This document shows positions 54,701 to 64,000 of a stretch of 64,000 bases of DNA, one piece after another. The stretch is from Tanytarsus gracilentus. Taxonomy: Eukaryota > Arthropoda > Insecta > Diptera > Chironomidae. The stretch lies in NCBI GenBank assembly GCA_038502055.1, contig JAXRKN010000038.1:5580001-5644000 (forward strand). Direction: 5' to 3'. Within the stretch, counting starts at the first letter, position 1. Every line of letters begins with the position of its first letter. Under the pieces are notes generated by a model. It saw nothing but the letters and a program-made list of their open reading frames with translations, was not told where the DNA came from and ran no database searches. The position numbers and the translations under genes are program-made.

Positions 54701-56256
54701 CACAATGCGGTGAAAGTCCATTTTTGGTGCAATAATTCAAAATTTAATTAATGAATCTTTCTCGCATTGCATTTGCGCTTTGAATTTAAATTGAATGTCA
54801 AATGGATCAAAGAATTTATAATTTTTCAATCAAAATTCTAGAGAAAAAAACTCGATTACCTTCAAATTTGCAAATGAGTGCTTTTTAGAATGGAAAGATT
54901 AGATGCTGGTTGAACTTCTAACTTGTTCACTTGTTCAAAATGTCTTGGCAACACCGCGCACTTTTTCATTATTCATTCTTTTCGCATTTGCATTCTAACG
55001 CTACACACATTTTTTTGCCATATAAACATGTAACTTAACACTCAGCTCGCATATATGTATATTGCACATTTTAATACCATCGAAACACGTTTTTGCAACC
55101 GCAGAAAATGACCAGTAAATGTGTGTGCATATAAACTCACGCTTTAGATGGAATTTCACATAAAAATAATAAATTTGAGAGCTATAATATTGTGCGAAAA
55201 AAAAAGAAGTTATTAGTCAATTCGATACAATGGAATGTCGGTTCATAACAACATGATACTACTCTCGTTTTCTATTTCAGCAATTCTGGCAACCTGGTCT
55301 TCAGCCATCGACCTCGCAAGACGTGAAGCCATTCTCACAACCCTATCCTGGCGGCGGAAAATCAGCGACTGCCGTGTCTGCAATTGATGGAAGCTTACAA
55401 ACTCAACATCCATGGGAGGGACGATCAATAGCGACACAGAAATTCAGACTCGTTGAATTTTCAGCTTATTTGGACATTAACACCGACGAAAATGTAAGTT
55501 TTACATTAAATTATTTTTATTTTTATTTTAAATAACTTTTTTTTGATTTCAGTATCACAACAAGCATCTCTTTGTACATATAGTAGAACAGCCAGCCCAT
55601 CCGCTTCTCGAGTCGGTAGACGTGAAAGAAATCTATGATAAATTCCCACAGAAAAGCGGTGGCTTAAAAGAGCTTTACGAGAAAGGTCCACAGAATGCCT
55701 TCTTCTTGGTAAAATTCTGGGCAGATCTCAATACTAACCTGGAAAATGATTCTGGTGCATTTTACGGTGTCAGCAGTCAGTAAGTGTTGATATACTCAAA
55801 TGGCTAAATAAACAAGCTAATTTATTCTTTAATTAAACAGCTTTGAAAGTAACGAAAATGCAGTAATCACATGTTCCACGAAGGTGTGTTCCTTTGGCAA
55901 ACAAGTTGTTGAGAAGGTGGAAACTGAATATTCCCGCTTGGAAAATGGACGCTTTGTGTATCGCATTCATCGGTCACCGATGTGCGATTATATGATAAAT
56001 TTCATCAATAAACTCAAGCGACTGCCCGAAAAATACATGATGAACAGTGTCTTAGAGAATTTTACCATCCTGCAGGTGAGCATAAAAATTTAATCTAACT
56101 CCAACTTTTAATCTAATCGCAACCATATCGTTTAATCTCCAGGTAATATCAAACAAAGATACACAGGAAACTCTATTGTGCATTGCATTTGTGTTTGAAG
56201 TCTCCACATCGGAACATGGTGCACAACATCACATTTATCGATTGGTGAAAGATTAG
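36796..56256 (+). CDS. sd: Scalloped, TEAD-family transcription factor (5' end not found)
   Basis: DNA-binding partner of Yorkie and Vestigial in the nucleus, acting in Hippo growth control and wing-type development. Seven coding exons fit together in frame: 36796-36932, 36990-37128, 52730-52860, 55281-55493, 55553-55779, 55841-56075 and 56143-56256, giving about 397 residues. The TEA domain (about residues 58-130) starts at EGVWSPDIEQSF and includes CGRRKIIL and the recognition-helix region TRKQVSSHIQVLARRK. A proline-rich linker starting FWQPGLQPSTSQD follows. The Yorkie-binding domain starts near WEGRSIATQKFRL and ends in HHIYRLVKD. Cys 299, in the KVCSFG segment, corresponds to the palmitoylated cysteine of vertebrate TEADs. 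The first exon begins at an acceptor and in mid-codon, so at least one 5' exon is missing or outside the window. Very high confidence on identity; moderate on the N-terminus. Confidence 0.96.
36915..36917 (+). other. sd: Possible internal start codon of scalloped
   Basis: This is the first in-frame ATG of the visible reading frame, giving MSDVSDDEKD just ahead of the TEA domain. Reading upstream in the same frame hits a TAA in the intron before any other ATG. Vertebrate TEADs also start shortly before the TEA domain, so a shorter isoform could start here. The strong upstream acceptor argues that the main transcript has an earlier start. Confidence 0.25.
36924..36938 (+). promoter_or_regulatory. 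sd: Tandem 5' splice sites, 9 nt apart
   Basis: Two in-frame donors end the same exon: GTCAGT at 36,924 and GTAAGT at 36,933. The downstream one matches the splice consensus better. Using the first gives GDMSD joined directly to DEKD, as in the Drosophila protein; using the second inserts Val-Ser-Asp. Both keep the frame because the intron is phase 0. The intron is only 57 or 66 bp. Confidence 0.6.
38225..38240. repeat. (TGA)n microsatellite
   Basis: Five TGA units in a row within the large scalloped intron. Simple repeat, no function inferred. Confidence 0.85.
40551..40566. repeat. (GA)8 microsatellite
   Basis: Pure GA run in the scalloped intron. GAGAG is the core bound by the insect GAGA factor, and several similar runs occur in the window (near 1,606, 26,450, 46,553, 49,973 and 50,262), but such runs are also common simple repeats. 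Confidence 0.85.
44135..44150. repeat. (TG)8 microsatellite
   Basis: Pure dinucleotide run in the scalloped intron, following CT-rich sequence. No function inferred. Confidence 0.9.
46687..46705 (+). other. Possible G-quadruplex motif
   Basis: GGCGGTGGGGTTGGGGTGG: five G tracts, two of them four long, within 19 bases of an otherwise AT-rich intron. It lies on the same strand as the scalloped transcript. Two-tetrad folding is possible; stability is unknown. Confidence 0.35.
52861..55280 (+). other. sd: 2.4-kb scalloped intron
   Basis: Phase-0 intron between the TEA domain exon (ending QAKMKV) and the linker exon (starting QFWQPG). GTAAGT donor and TTTCAG acceptor. No nested gene or repeat family recognised. 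Confidence 0.85.
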
Positions 56257-56275
56257 CATGATGATCATCTTCATG
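56257..56275 (+). promoter_or_regulatory. Stem-loop immediately after the scalloped stop
   Basis: CATGA (56,257-56,261) pairs with TCATG (56,271-56,275) around a 9-base loop, starting at the first base after TAG. The overlapping GATGATCATC is itself a perfect palindrome. Stem-loops 3' of leaky stops are known from Drosophila readthrough genes. The stem is short, so stability is doubtful. Confidence 0.3.
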
Positions 56276-56556
56276 AGCCGTTGATAGCACCAACATCCAG
56301 CGACAATCAATTGCAATTGATTGACGATACAACAATTGTTAATGTTAATAAGAATAGTAGCATACTAAGTGGATCTACGACGGATAATAATGATAGAGAG
56401 TTAAGTGGTAATTTTAATGCGAAAAACAATAATGAGAGTACTATTGGTAGTAGTTTTACAAGCGTAAGCATTAACGATAATAATAATTATGATAGTTTCA
56501 TTTGTCCACCAGTAACATCATCGAAATTCATCAAGAAAGAATCGTATGATGATTAA
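56257..56556 (+). CDS. sd: In-frame 99-codon extension of scalloped beyond TAG
   Basis: The scalloped frame continues without a stop from the codon after TAG (56,254-56,256) to a TAA at 56,554-56,556. The extension is rich in Asn and Ser (about 15 Asn in 99 residues), plus Asp and Thr. It contains no recognised domain and looks disordered. Near its end FIKKESYDD contains IKKE, a match to the psi-K-x-E sumoylation consensus. The base after the stop is C, and a small inverted repeat follows at once; both features are associated with readthrough in insects. It could be a readthrough tail, a relic of a longer C-terminus, or chance open sequence. No splice route that skips the TAG is obvious. Confidence 0.45.
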   Translation, partial: HDDHLHEPLIAPTSSDNQLQLIDDTTIVNVNKNSSILSGSTTDNNDRELSGNFNAKNNNESTIGSSFTSVSINDNNNYDSFICPPVTSSKFIKKESYDD

Positions 56557-58240
56557 AAATAATGTACACAAAGAGTCGATCATATATATGTGTGAAAAGT
56601 AAATTCAATTTATTTCGGTCTCAAAAAAAAGAAAATAAATTTACTCTTCCTATATTTAAAAAAAACAAAAAAAAATCATCAGTGCCTAAAGAAAACCCAA
56701 AAGGAAGATGGAATAAATCTCATGAAATTATTTTCGAAATTGTATAAAAAAAACTCCATATTTAAGCATCATCCAACATCAAATTGAAGAGATAATTTTT
56801 ATTTTCGCGGGTGCAATAGAGGAACGGCAATCATGTTTCGAAGTTGCAATAAAAAGAGAGGAAAATAATTAGAAGAAGAAGAACAGAGTTCAAAAGTGAC
56901 GCAATTTAAGAGAAAGCTTAATTAATTTTATTTTATAATTTCTGCCCTACTGCAGAATTTTTTATTTTATTTTTAAATGCAGAAAAAAAGTTTTATTTAT
57001 CCTAAATAATTTTTCCCTACAAAAAAAAGAATAATTTTAATAGAAAATGCCATGAATTTCCTAACTTAAAAAAATTATCCACCTTTTGATTTTTTTTAAT
57101 ACTTAAGATTTCTTTATGTAACTATCAAGCGGCTAATTTTTCCACGATTTAATTGAGAGATTATTAATTGATATTTAAAAAACTCAATCTATCAAATTCC
57201 TTCCATTCTCATCCGTCGTATTCGCAATCTTTTTTTCTAATCATTTTTTGGTTTTTACTTCTTCGGGGGACCAAACAGAAAAGCCATTTTTTGAAGTCGC
57301 TTGATACTCTCTATTTTAAAATTCACATCTGTTTTTAATCCAGCAAGCTTTCGTTTTTTTAATTAATCTAATTTTCTTTTTTAAATCATAGTTTTTTTAC
57401 AAAATCCTAGAGACGATCTCTAGAAACAACAAAAAAAAATTGCAGAATTTTTTCAAAGCATAAATAAAATAAAAATGAATTGAAAATTGTTCATTTTGAT
57501 CTCCTAATTAGTCAAATGTATTATTAAATAGTGAATATGACACACACGGAATAGATACGCATGTGAAAATCATAAATTGCGAAATGGAAAAATTAGAGTT
57601 GTGATTTGATGATGTCGCGTGGTTATTTGGTGGGATTTAAATTTTGATTTGTGACATTATTGAAAAGTTGTTGAGGAAATTTCATCAAATCTCCGACATC
57701 ACCGACATCACCGAATCGCAATTAACTTAAAACTATTTGAGTACCTTAAAAAAATTGAAATTGGACAAAAGAAAGAATAATTTTTTGACTAAATTAAAGA
57801 AGTTTCACTCAAAATTGATATTAAATCGATGAAAAGTATTCGACCCATTCATAATCCGATCCTGAACGTGCAAAGAGAAATTAGATAATGTGTCTTCATT
57901 ATCGCAGTTCATGAAAGTGAATAAATGATGTCCAATAATTTTGTAAATAGTTTTTTTAATCGTTGATAAGTTTCAATTTTTTCCTTCCTGACCTTTCTTT
58001 CATCGCATGTAAGTGTAATCGAAGAATCGAATGGCAGATAAAGTTTAAAAATTATGTGGACATAATGTACTTGATGATAATGAAGAAAAAACTTATAACT
58101 GAGAATGTCTTTCACTCTTTATAGGGGCTGCTCTGTACATTTCTTTGATTTGCATAAGAAAAAACAAAAAAACACTTTAAATTAATTATGTGAAAAATGA
58201 GAAAAGTTTATAAATAAATAAAATTCTTGAAAAAAACTAC
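56557..58240. other. Scalloped 3' UTR and convergent intergenic space
   Basis: No gene on either strand. Candidate scalloped poly(A) signals are AATAAA at 56,634-56,639 and 56,848-56,853, with more A-rich AATAAA-type clusters near 57,460. Scarlet ends from the other side, so the two genes face each other tail to tail. Confidence 0.6.
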
Positions 58241-58246
58241 TTTATT
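58241..58246 (-). promoter_or_regulatory. Possible scarlet poly(A) signal overlapping the stop
   Basis: On the minus strand the stop codon reads into TAATAAAG, so AATAAA overlaps the last two bases of the stop. No other AATAAA is seen in roughly the next 100 bases. If used, the 3' UTR would be only tens of bases long. Confidence 0.35.
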
Positions 58247-60373
58247 AGCTATTTTTTGCACGCTTATAAAGTGACATATAACCGAGAACATGAAAAGCCA
58301 TGTAGAGTAGGAACATTATGACTAAATTTATGTATTGATGATCAACATAAAAATCGAAGTGTTTAAGGACATCTTCGCCGGACTCAAAGCATGGAAGCGT
58401 TGAGTTTTCTTGACACGCTAAAAAATATTTTTAAGTCGCGAAAAATTTAATAGAAAAAAAACTCACTTATATTTTGAATTCCTTCCCACTGTGCGACGCT
58501 CATTGCCTCATTTCCATACATAAGCCAGCTAAAGTAAGGCAGAAATGCCAAGTATGTTGGCAGCGTGTTAATTTTTATGAAAACGCCTGATGTGACCATT
58601 AAAATGTAATCAAATGGAACCAAGTAAGCCATTGCCACTGGAATTGAGTTGAAGGTAGCAGAAAAGAAGCAACCGCAAGCACATGAAACATTCATGACTA
58701 ATGTCGAGGCAATAATTGTAATGACAAATGCATGTAGTGTAGGACGGAGTGCTGCTAGCCAGTATGCAATCGAAACAAATACCAAAGGTTCAACAATCAA
58801 CCCCGGCAACTAAAAAAAAGAAAAGTCAAATCCAAAAAAAAATAGTGACGTTCATTTCTTACCATCGCAATGGCATTAGCTAAGTAGTATTGATCGGTGG
58901 TGTACAATCCCGATTTGAGTTCACGTAAAAAAATGGGAAATGTTTGGGGGAAAATCGATAGAGTCGAGTACATTGGCGTGAAGGTATTTTCCGATACAAA
59001 GAGGAAAATTATTCCTTGAATTGCTTGCACGCCAGTTTGACTCATTTCAATGGTTCCGGCATAAATTAGGCCTGCCATTAAAGCGATTGCTGATTTTTGG
59101 AACAGTCTGAGAAATTGAATTTTTGGATCACGTAAAACGCCAACACAAAACCTCCAAATTAGCCAATAGAAGGTTGTAAATGCAGTCGGTGGCTTAAAGT
59201 TAACCAGCTCATCTTCGACTTGATACGATCCACTTTCCCACATGTGAATTTCTAAATTAACAAGCAAATCTCGCTGTTGAGCTGCTTCCGATACTGCAAA
59301 CATGTCGCATATTCTCGATGAAGTTCGCTGAGCGGCTGCTTCACTTCCATGTTCTATTGAGACCACACTGATGAGATATTCGGCTGGATTAAAGTTTGGT
59401 GGACACTTGTATCCATTTTCGGCGAAAAAGTCTACGGCATCATCGGGATCGCCAAAGAAAGCGACTCTTCCTTCTGAAAGAAATAGAACTTGATCGAACA
59501 TAGCAAAAAGTTGACTCGATGGCTGATGAATTGTACATAAAATTGCAGTGTTTCTTTTTTCAGCGAGCTGCCGTAAAGTTTCTACCAGTCTTTGAGCATT
59601 AAAACTGTCCAACCCTGTCGTTGGTTCTTGAAAATAAAATTATAAAATTTTTCTTGCAGATTAAAATTAATTTAAAATTTACCATCACAAAACAAAATGG
59701 CCGGCTGCGTGAGCAACTCGGTGGCAAAAGCCATTCTTTTCTTTTCGCCACCACTCAACATTTTTCCTTCACCATCCTCGCCAATTCGCGTGTTCATGCA
59801 ATTCGTCAAACCTGTTCTCTCAATTATGTCCCGTATCAGGAATTTAATTTCCACTTCACTCACACGACGATCGAGTTTCAGATGTGCCATGCAAATGAGA
59901 TGCTCCTTTACTGTCAGTGAACCGAAAAAGAGATCATCTTGATGAACGAAGCCCGAAAGTCGTTTCATGAACGAGCCAATTTGGCAGCCATTAATTAAAA
60001 TGTCTCCTTGGACGACTGTATCGCGAGGATTGCGATAAGCAAGTGCCGACATTAATGTGCTTTTGCCAGCACCTGATGCTCCAATTAGTGCCACCAAATT
60101 ACCGCTCGTTATTGCACCCGAGCTATTATTAATGATTCTCTTTATTTTCTTGGGACCTCGTGTGGCGTAAATGCTGACATCTCTCCATGCGAGCGTTACA
60201 CCATGCTCCATGGGCGACCATTTATTGTAGCTCCTCAACGATATCGATCCAGAAAATCCCTTGTTTGAGTCTTCGCTTCCGTTCGGAGAATCTTCGTTGA
60301 CCGATAATGTCAGCGATGCGGTCATGTTATCTTCAAATTGAATCATTTCAATGTCACTATGTCTCTCGGTCAT
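58245..60373 (-). CDS. st: Scarlet, ABCG half-transporter for eye-pigment precursors
   Basis: ABCG half-transporter; in flies it pairs with White to carry ommochrome precursors (tryptophan/kynurenine pathway) into pigment granules. Four exons in transcript order are 60373-59683, 59626-58863, 58809-58467 and 58417-58245, coding for 656 residues. Drosophila Scarlet is of similar length. The N-terminal segment KWSPMEHGVTLAWRD resembles Drosophila Scarlet rather than White. Walker A GASGAGKST is at 98-106, the Q-loop HQDD near 144-147, signature LSGGE at 206-210, Walker B ILFCD plus catalytic Glu 231, and H-loop His 264 in CTIHQPSSQ. The C-terminal half carries the transmembrane domain with LPGLIVEPLVF and ACGCFFSATFNS. 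Introns are 49-56 bp with GT/AG ends. All catalytic residues are intact, so it is probably functional. Confidence 0.95.
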
Positions 60374-62237
60374 TTGATAACGCGCAAAATTTTATTACTT
60401 AAAATTAATTGCTTTTGTTAATTCCAACTTTAATCATTAGATTATGAATTTTTTGTCATTTTGAATTAGGAATTAATTGGCTATGAAATTAATTTTCTTT
60501 TTTTTGTCACTAAAATTAGCTCTATTAAGTTTTGTTTTACATCTTTAAATATATTTCCGGCTTATTTTTCGACTGATCGCGACAAAATTTAAAATATGAC
60601 TAAATTATTTTGTCAAGAATGTTGTGCAAGTAAATAAAAGAGAGCGAGTCCGAAATTTGATACTGTAAAGTAATCGCGGTCGATAGAAACCTTAAAAATT
60701 AAAATTCTTGGTTCATTGACAAATGTTTTAAAAAAAATTCCAAAAGTCCTGAAATAAAAATTTAAATTCATTTTTCTTCAACGGTTGTTTCTCTTTATTT
60801 TTCACCATAAAATCAAATTTTACAAGTTTCGCTTATCAATTCAATTTCTTGTCATTAATTTTATGTTAAAATGTGTCTCAATAATTTAATTTCCTTTCAC
60901 ATTTTTCACTGTATTTTTTTCTTGCGTGACAATAAAAAGAAGCAAACTCTTCCGCTATCTCGTTATTATTTTAATTTTACTACCAAAGTTGAATCTACAC
61001 GTTTTTTGATACTCTTGGAAATAATCATAAAAAATTATTTGAATTGAATGTGATTTTTAACTATTTTTATCAACAATTGCTATTGTCATAAATTTAGGAT
61101 GTGAAAAATTATCGTCGTCATTACACTAATGATAATATTGCTAAGTATCGCTCACAAAAATGCTGCCATAATTCAGGATTTTTTTATATACCTTAAAAGG
61201 CCTTCAAATGAGATTAAAAATTTTTCGGGTGGTTTTCGAGGAAGACGAATCAACTAAATAATTTTTATTAGCTAGGTATGGTCCAAAAGATTAGATTTTC
61301 GAGGAATGTGTGAGAGATTAAAATTAAAATTCGTCCACTACATTTCATTTCATTTCATCTACATTTGCTATTGTTGATCTATATATGATTCCCTAAATAA
61401 ATTTCATTTGCCACATTCTCGTTTGCTTTTCATGCATCCCATCAGATTTTTTCCTCTCTGCTCTTTGATTTTTAATTCTCTCATGATATGTTACCAACAA
61501 AACATGATCATTTGTGATTAGGAACGAGGATGTTGGGGGTTGAAATTTGATATTTAGAAAATAACACGAAAAAATATTTTATAAAGGTGAAATTATATTT
61601 TTTTTTTCATATTTTAAAAATAAATGATTTATTTCGAATTAATCACCAACATCCATTCATCCCTCAAATGCCTTCTTTTTCATTTCTTTATATTTTCGTA
61701 CTTCGATCAAAGTTTAAATCCTCTAATTTGAGACTCTAGAATGAGTTTGTTATAGATTTATCACTTGGTTTATTATAATTTTTTTGGATGAAGTTCAATA
61801 GGATTTTTTTGGGTTTTTGTCATGTCCGTAATAAAGTGTTTAGAATAGCAAAAAAGGTTGCATAATATATAGAAATAAATACTTTATATTTTTCACTTTT
61901 TTTTAATATCATGAGTTCATGACTTTTATAGAAAAATAAGTTCGATTTAATAATTTATAAGTTATAGCTGGAAAAGAGCTTGCAATACGTCTTAAAAGTA
62001 ATACATAGTAATTTATTTATTTATCAATCGATAAAAATCACCTTCGTCGAGAACTTTCTGACTCATAGAGACAAAAGAGAACAAGGGCTGTCTCCATGGG
62101 TAAAAGTAAGTAAATTGGACTAGAAAAAGATCATTCATTTGACTAGAATTACATATCAGATCTCAAGAATATATAAGAATTATTTTTTCATCATTTCTTT
62201 GGTTTTGCCTCACTTTTATCCTTTTTGTGCAACATTC
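60374..62237. other. Intergenic region between scarlet and PGAP2
   Basis: About 1.9 kb of AT-rich non-coding DNA. It should contain the scarlet promoter and 5' UTR on the minus strand next to 60,373, and the PGAP2 3' UTR next to 62,237. No clear TATA box, other gene or repeat family recognised. Confidence 0.6.
62016..62021 (-). promoter_or_regulatory. Candidate PGAP2 poly(A) signal
   Basis: AATAAA on the minus strand about 220 bases after the PGAP2 stop, inside an AATAAATAAAT run. Plausible by position only. Confidence 0.35.
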
Positions 62238-63830
62238 TTAATCTCTTTTAGCACTTTTATTTGTCGTTGTCGTCGTCGTCGTGTCAACATGATCCTCATT
62301 GTCCACCGTTAAATGTCCATTGACATTTCTCACAACAAGATCGAGTGGTGGGAAATCAATAAGCGTGGTTGTACAATGAAAGCCCATGTTTGACACAGCA
62401 ATTAAGTACTCACAAAATGCAAAATAGCTAAATGCCAGGTCGTGACAGAGCAGTCGGTGTTTGAGGAAGAAGACAATTAGTCCAACGGTGCTTACAATTG
62501 ACAGCGCAAAAAACATTTGCTTATAGCGTAACGATCGTTTTTCTTGTTCGCTTGTCGGTCCTTGCGGTTGAAGGATTTTCAGCAGTCTCAACGAGACCAG
62601 CATGTAAGTCAGCGACGTAATCATGAATGTGACGAAAATCTTCTCATGCATTGCTAATTGAGAAATATATAAAAAGTTAATTAAAATTTTTTAAAAAAAT
62701 TATTAATTTAACTCACGATAATTTTCCTTATTTGACACGTACGTCACACCCGCCAGCGATGAAATCTCCAGCAAATTCAAATAGTGCATTAAGGTGGCGT
62801 GTTGTGTTGCCTTTTTATGGCACTGCTCATCTCTCTCGACCCTCTTCAAAACATGATGCTTAAGATAATTTTTATGCACAAATGCTATAACTAAACGGGG
62901 TGTTAGGTGCAATGCGATTATTGCACGCCATAAATATATTTGCGGCCTTATTCCTGTGATCGAGCTTATGCTTGGTATGATATTGTACACCTGAAAAAAT
63001 TCCATTTCAGTAATGTCCCCAAATTCATAGAGCTCCTAGGAGGTATCAAATCATTTCGGCATATATTGAAAAAATTTAAGTTAGTAAAAGATGTTTTAAG
63101 TTATTTTAGAAAAGAAAAAGGCTAAATATTGGTTAAAAATGTATAATTAAATTCAGTTAGAAAGAATAATTCATAAAGCCCTTAGCTTTGTGAATAAATA
63201 TTAATACATACTCAATAAATATCTATAGAGAGATTATTTGAATAAACTCGGCATAAAACAGAATGCAAATTTTAAAGAGATGAGGTGTGTGTGTGAATGA
63301 AAATTCATTAAATAAATGCCACTTGAAACATTCCACCTTAAAAAAAAGGCGCATCAAGCGGCACTTACGAAGTTCAGGTTAAAAATAGCTGCACAATATT
63401 GTTATATTGACTTTTTAGATACAATGAATTTTCCAAATATACATATTGATTCGCTTGATATAAAAAGTCTTTATATTATGGCCAGTGGGAATATGCGAAA
63501 ATAAATTTTCAAAATCGCTAAAACAACAAGATAATAAAAAAAGTGGAAAATTACTCACTCGACAATGGGTCTCATGAATTTCTTCGGGTGAAAAGACGAA
63601 TCCAGTTACGAAGCAGATTAATCTTTGGAATTTAAAGAGCCAATTAATTTGAATCACCATTAATTATAAAAAAATGAATAATCTCACAAGCCCGAGAGTG
63701 GAAGTACAAGCGTGACATTTGATAGGGTTCGAAGTGAGAGCTTAAACAGGACGATATTGTTGTTGCTTTCATTTTGCGCCGCTTCACGATGTAGGTCACT
63801 GTTTTCTTTATTGGTTGCGACAGCAGCCAT
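62238..63830 (-). CDS. PGAP2: PGAP2, post-GPI-attachment protein factor 2
   Basis: Multi-pass Golgi/ER membrane protein of the Frag1/DRAM/Sfk1 family, needed for fatty-acid remodelling of GPI anchors. Four exons in transcript order are 63830-63688, 63622-63559, 62990-62717 and 62653-62238, with frames agreeing at each junction, giving 298 residues (human PGAP2 is about 254). Similarity to the human protein is clear in the PSISSITG / YLWRAIIALHLTPRLVIAF region, in LEISSLAGVTYVS, and in the final CEYLIAVSNMGFHCTT region. Hydrophobic segments include FVTFMITSLTYMLVSLRLL and FALSIVSTVGLIVFFL. The extra length comes from a hydrophilic N-terminus and a C-terminal tail with seven Thr. The start is the only Met fitting the first exon. 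Same strand as scarlet, 1.9 kb upstream of it. Confidence 0.9.
62262..62282 (-). repeat. ACN codon repeat (seven Thr) in PGAP2
   Basis: Seven consecutive ACG/ACA codons near the PGAP2 C-terminus, in the cytosolic-type tail after the last membrane segment. Likely a length-variable trinucleotide repeat. Confidence 0.8.
62991..63558 (-). other. PGAP2: 568-bp PGAP2 intron
   Basis: Phase-0 intron between the HCR and VYNIIPSI codons. GTGAGT donor and TTTTTTCAG acceptor. Short open frames on the plus strand inside it resemble nothing known. Nothing else seen. Confidence 0.8.
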
Positions 63831-64000
63831 CTAAAAAAATAAAATCATCCAGTTTGAGAATTTTTCTTCTTGCATGCAAATTTCTTTTGGATTTATTGAT
63901 TTTTTTTCCGCAAAATTTAATGAAAAACAAGTTTGAGTTGATTTTTTTGAAAATCGCACAAATGACATGTGTTGAAATCAAAAAGAAATTTTACATTTTG
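63831..64000. other. Upstream of PGAP2
   Basis: Short AT-rich segment to the window end, expected to hold the PGAP2 5' UTR or promoter. No distinct motif seen. Confidence 0.4.

Noticed and set aside
56143..56260. A tiny intron removing the scalloped TAG (GTGAAAGATTAG)
   Set aside because: It would be 12 bases long, far below any known spliceosomal intron.
1..64000. Excess of CATTCCA (Scalloped-site) motifs across the locus
   Set aside because: About 7-8 hits are expected on both strands at this composition, and roughly that many were noticed. Only the perfect inverted pair at 14,060-14,106 was kept.
1..64000. CRISPR arrays, operons or other prokaryotic systems
   Set aside because: The window is plainly eukaryotic (spliced genes, LINE). 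No regularly spaced direct repeats were seen.

Overview
The window is AT-rich insect nuclear DNA, most likely from a dipteran and probably a nematoceran fly. The evidence is the three recognisable genes (scalloped, scarlet and PGAP2 orthologues), short introns of about 49-66 bp with plain GT/AG ends beside one 15.6 kb intron, frequent CpG-containing motifs (no obvious CpG depletion), and many GA, GT and AT simple repeats. The species cannot be named from the sequence alone.

Layout. Positions 1-36,795 hold no cellular gene I can recognise. The stretch is probably a long 5' intron or upstream region of scalloped, because the first scalloped exon seen starts at a splice acceptor and in mid-codon. 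It contains one 5'-truncated, damaged non-LTR retrotransposon (about 7,317-11,278), a probable 3' end of another LINE (6,800-6,864), a MITE-like inverted-repeat island (26,974-27,236), an inverted pair of TEAD-type motifs (14,060-14,106) and a cluster of small hairpins (25,368-25,432). Positions 36,796-56,256 (+) carry seven scalloped exons, with a 15.6 kb intron splitting the TEA DNA-binding domain. Positions 58,245-60,373 (-) carry a complete four-exon scarlet gene, convergent with scalloped. Positions 62,238-63,830 (-) carry a complete four-exon PGAP2 gene.

Functions. Scalloped is the TEAD-family DNA-binding partner of Yorkie/Vestigial in Hippo signalling and appendage development. Scarlet is an ABCG half-transporter that pairs with White to load ommochrome precursors into pigment granules. 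PGAP2 acts in GPI-anchor lipid remodelling in the Golgi. They share no pathway, and their adjacency looks like ordinary gene order.

The most interesting signal is at the scalloped stop codon. The conserved C-terminus ends in TAG, but the same frame stays open for 99 more codons (to 56,556), and a small stem-loop starts at the base after the TAG. This suggests stop-codon readthrough giving a long-tailed TEAD isoform. A second noteworthy point is a pair of tandem 5' splice sites 9 nt apart just before the TEA domain, which would toggle a three-residue insertion. Exon boundaries were read by eye from splice consensus, frame and family similarity; no alignment or transcript data were available.
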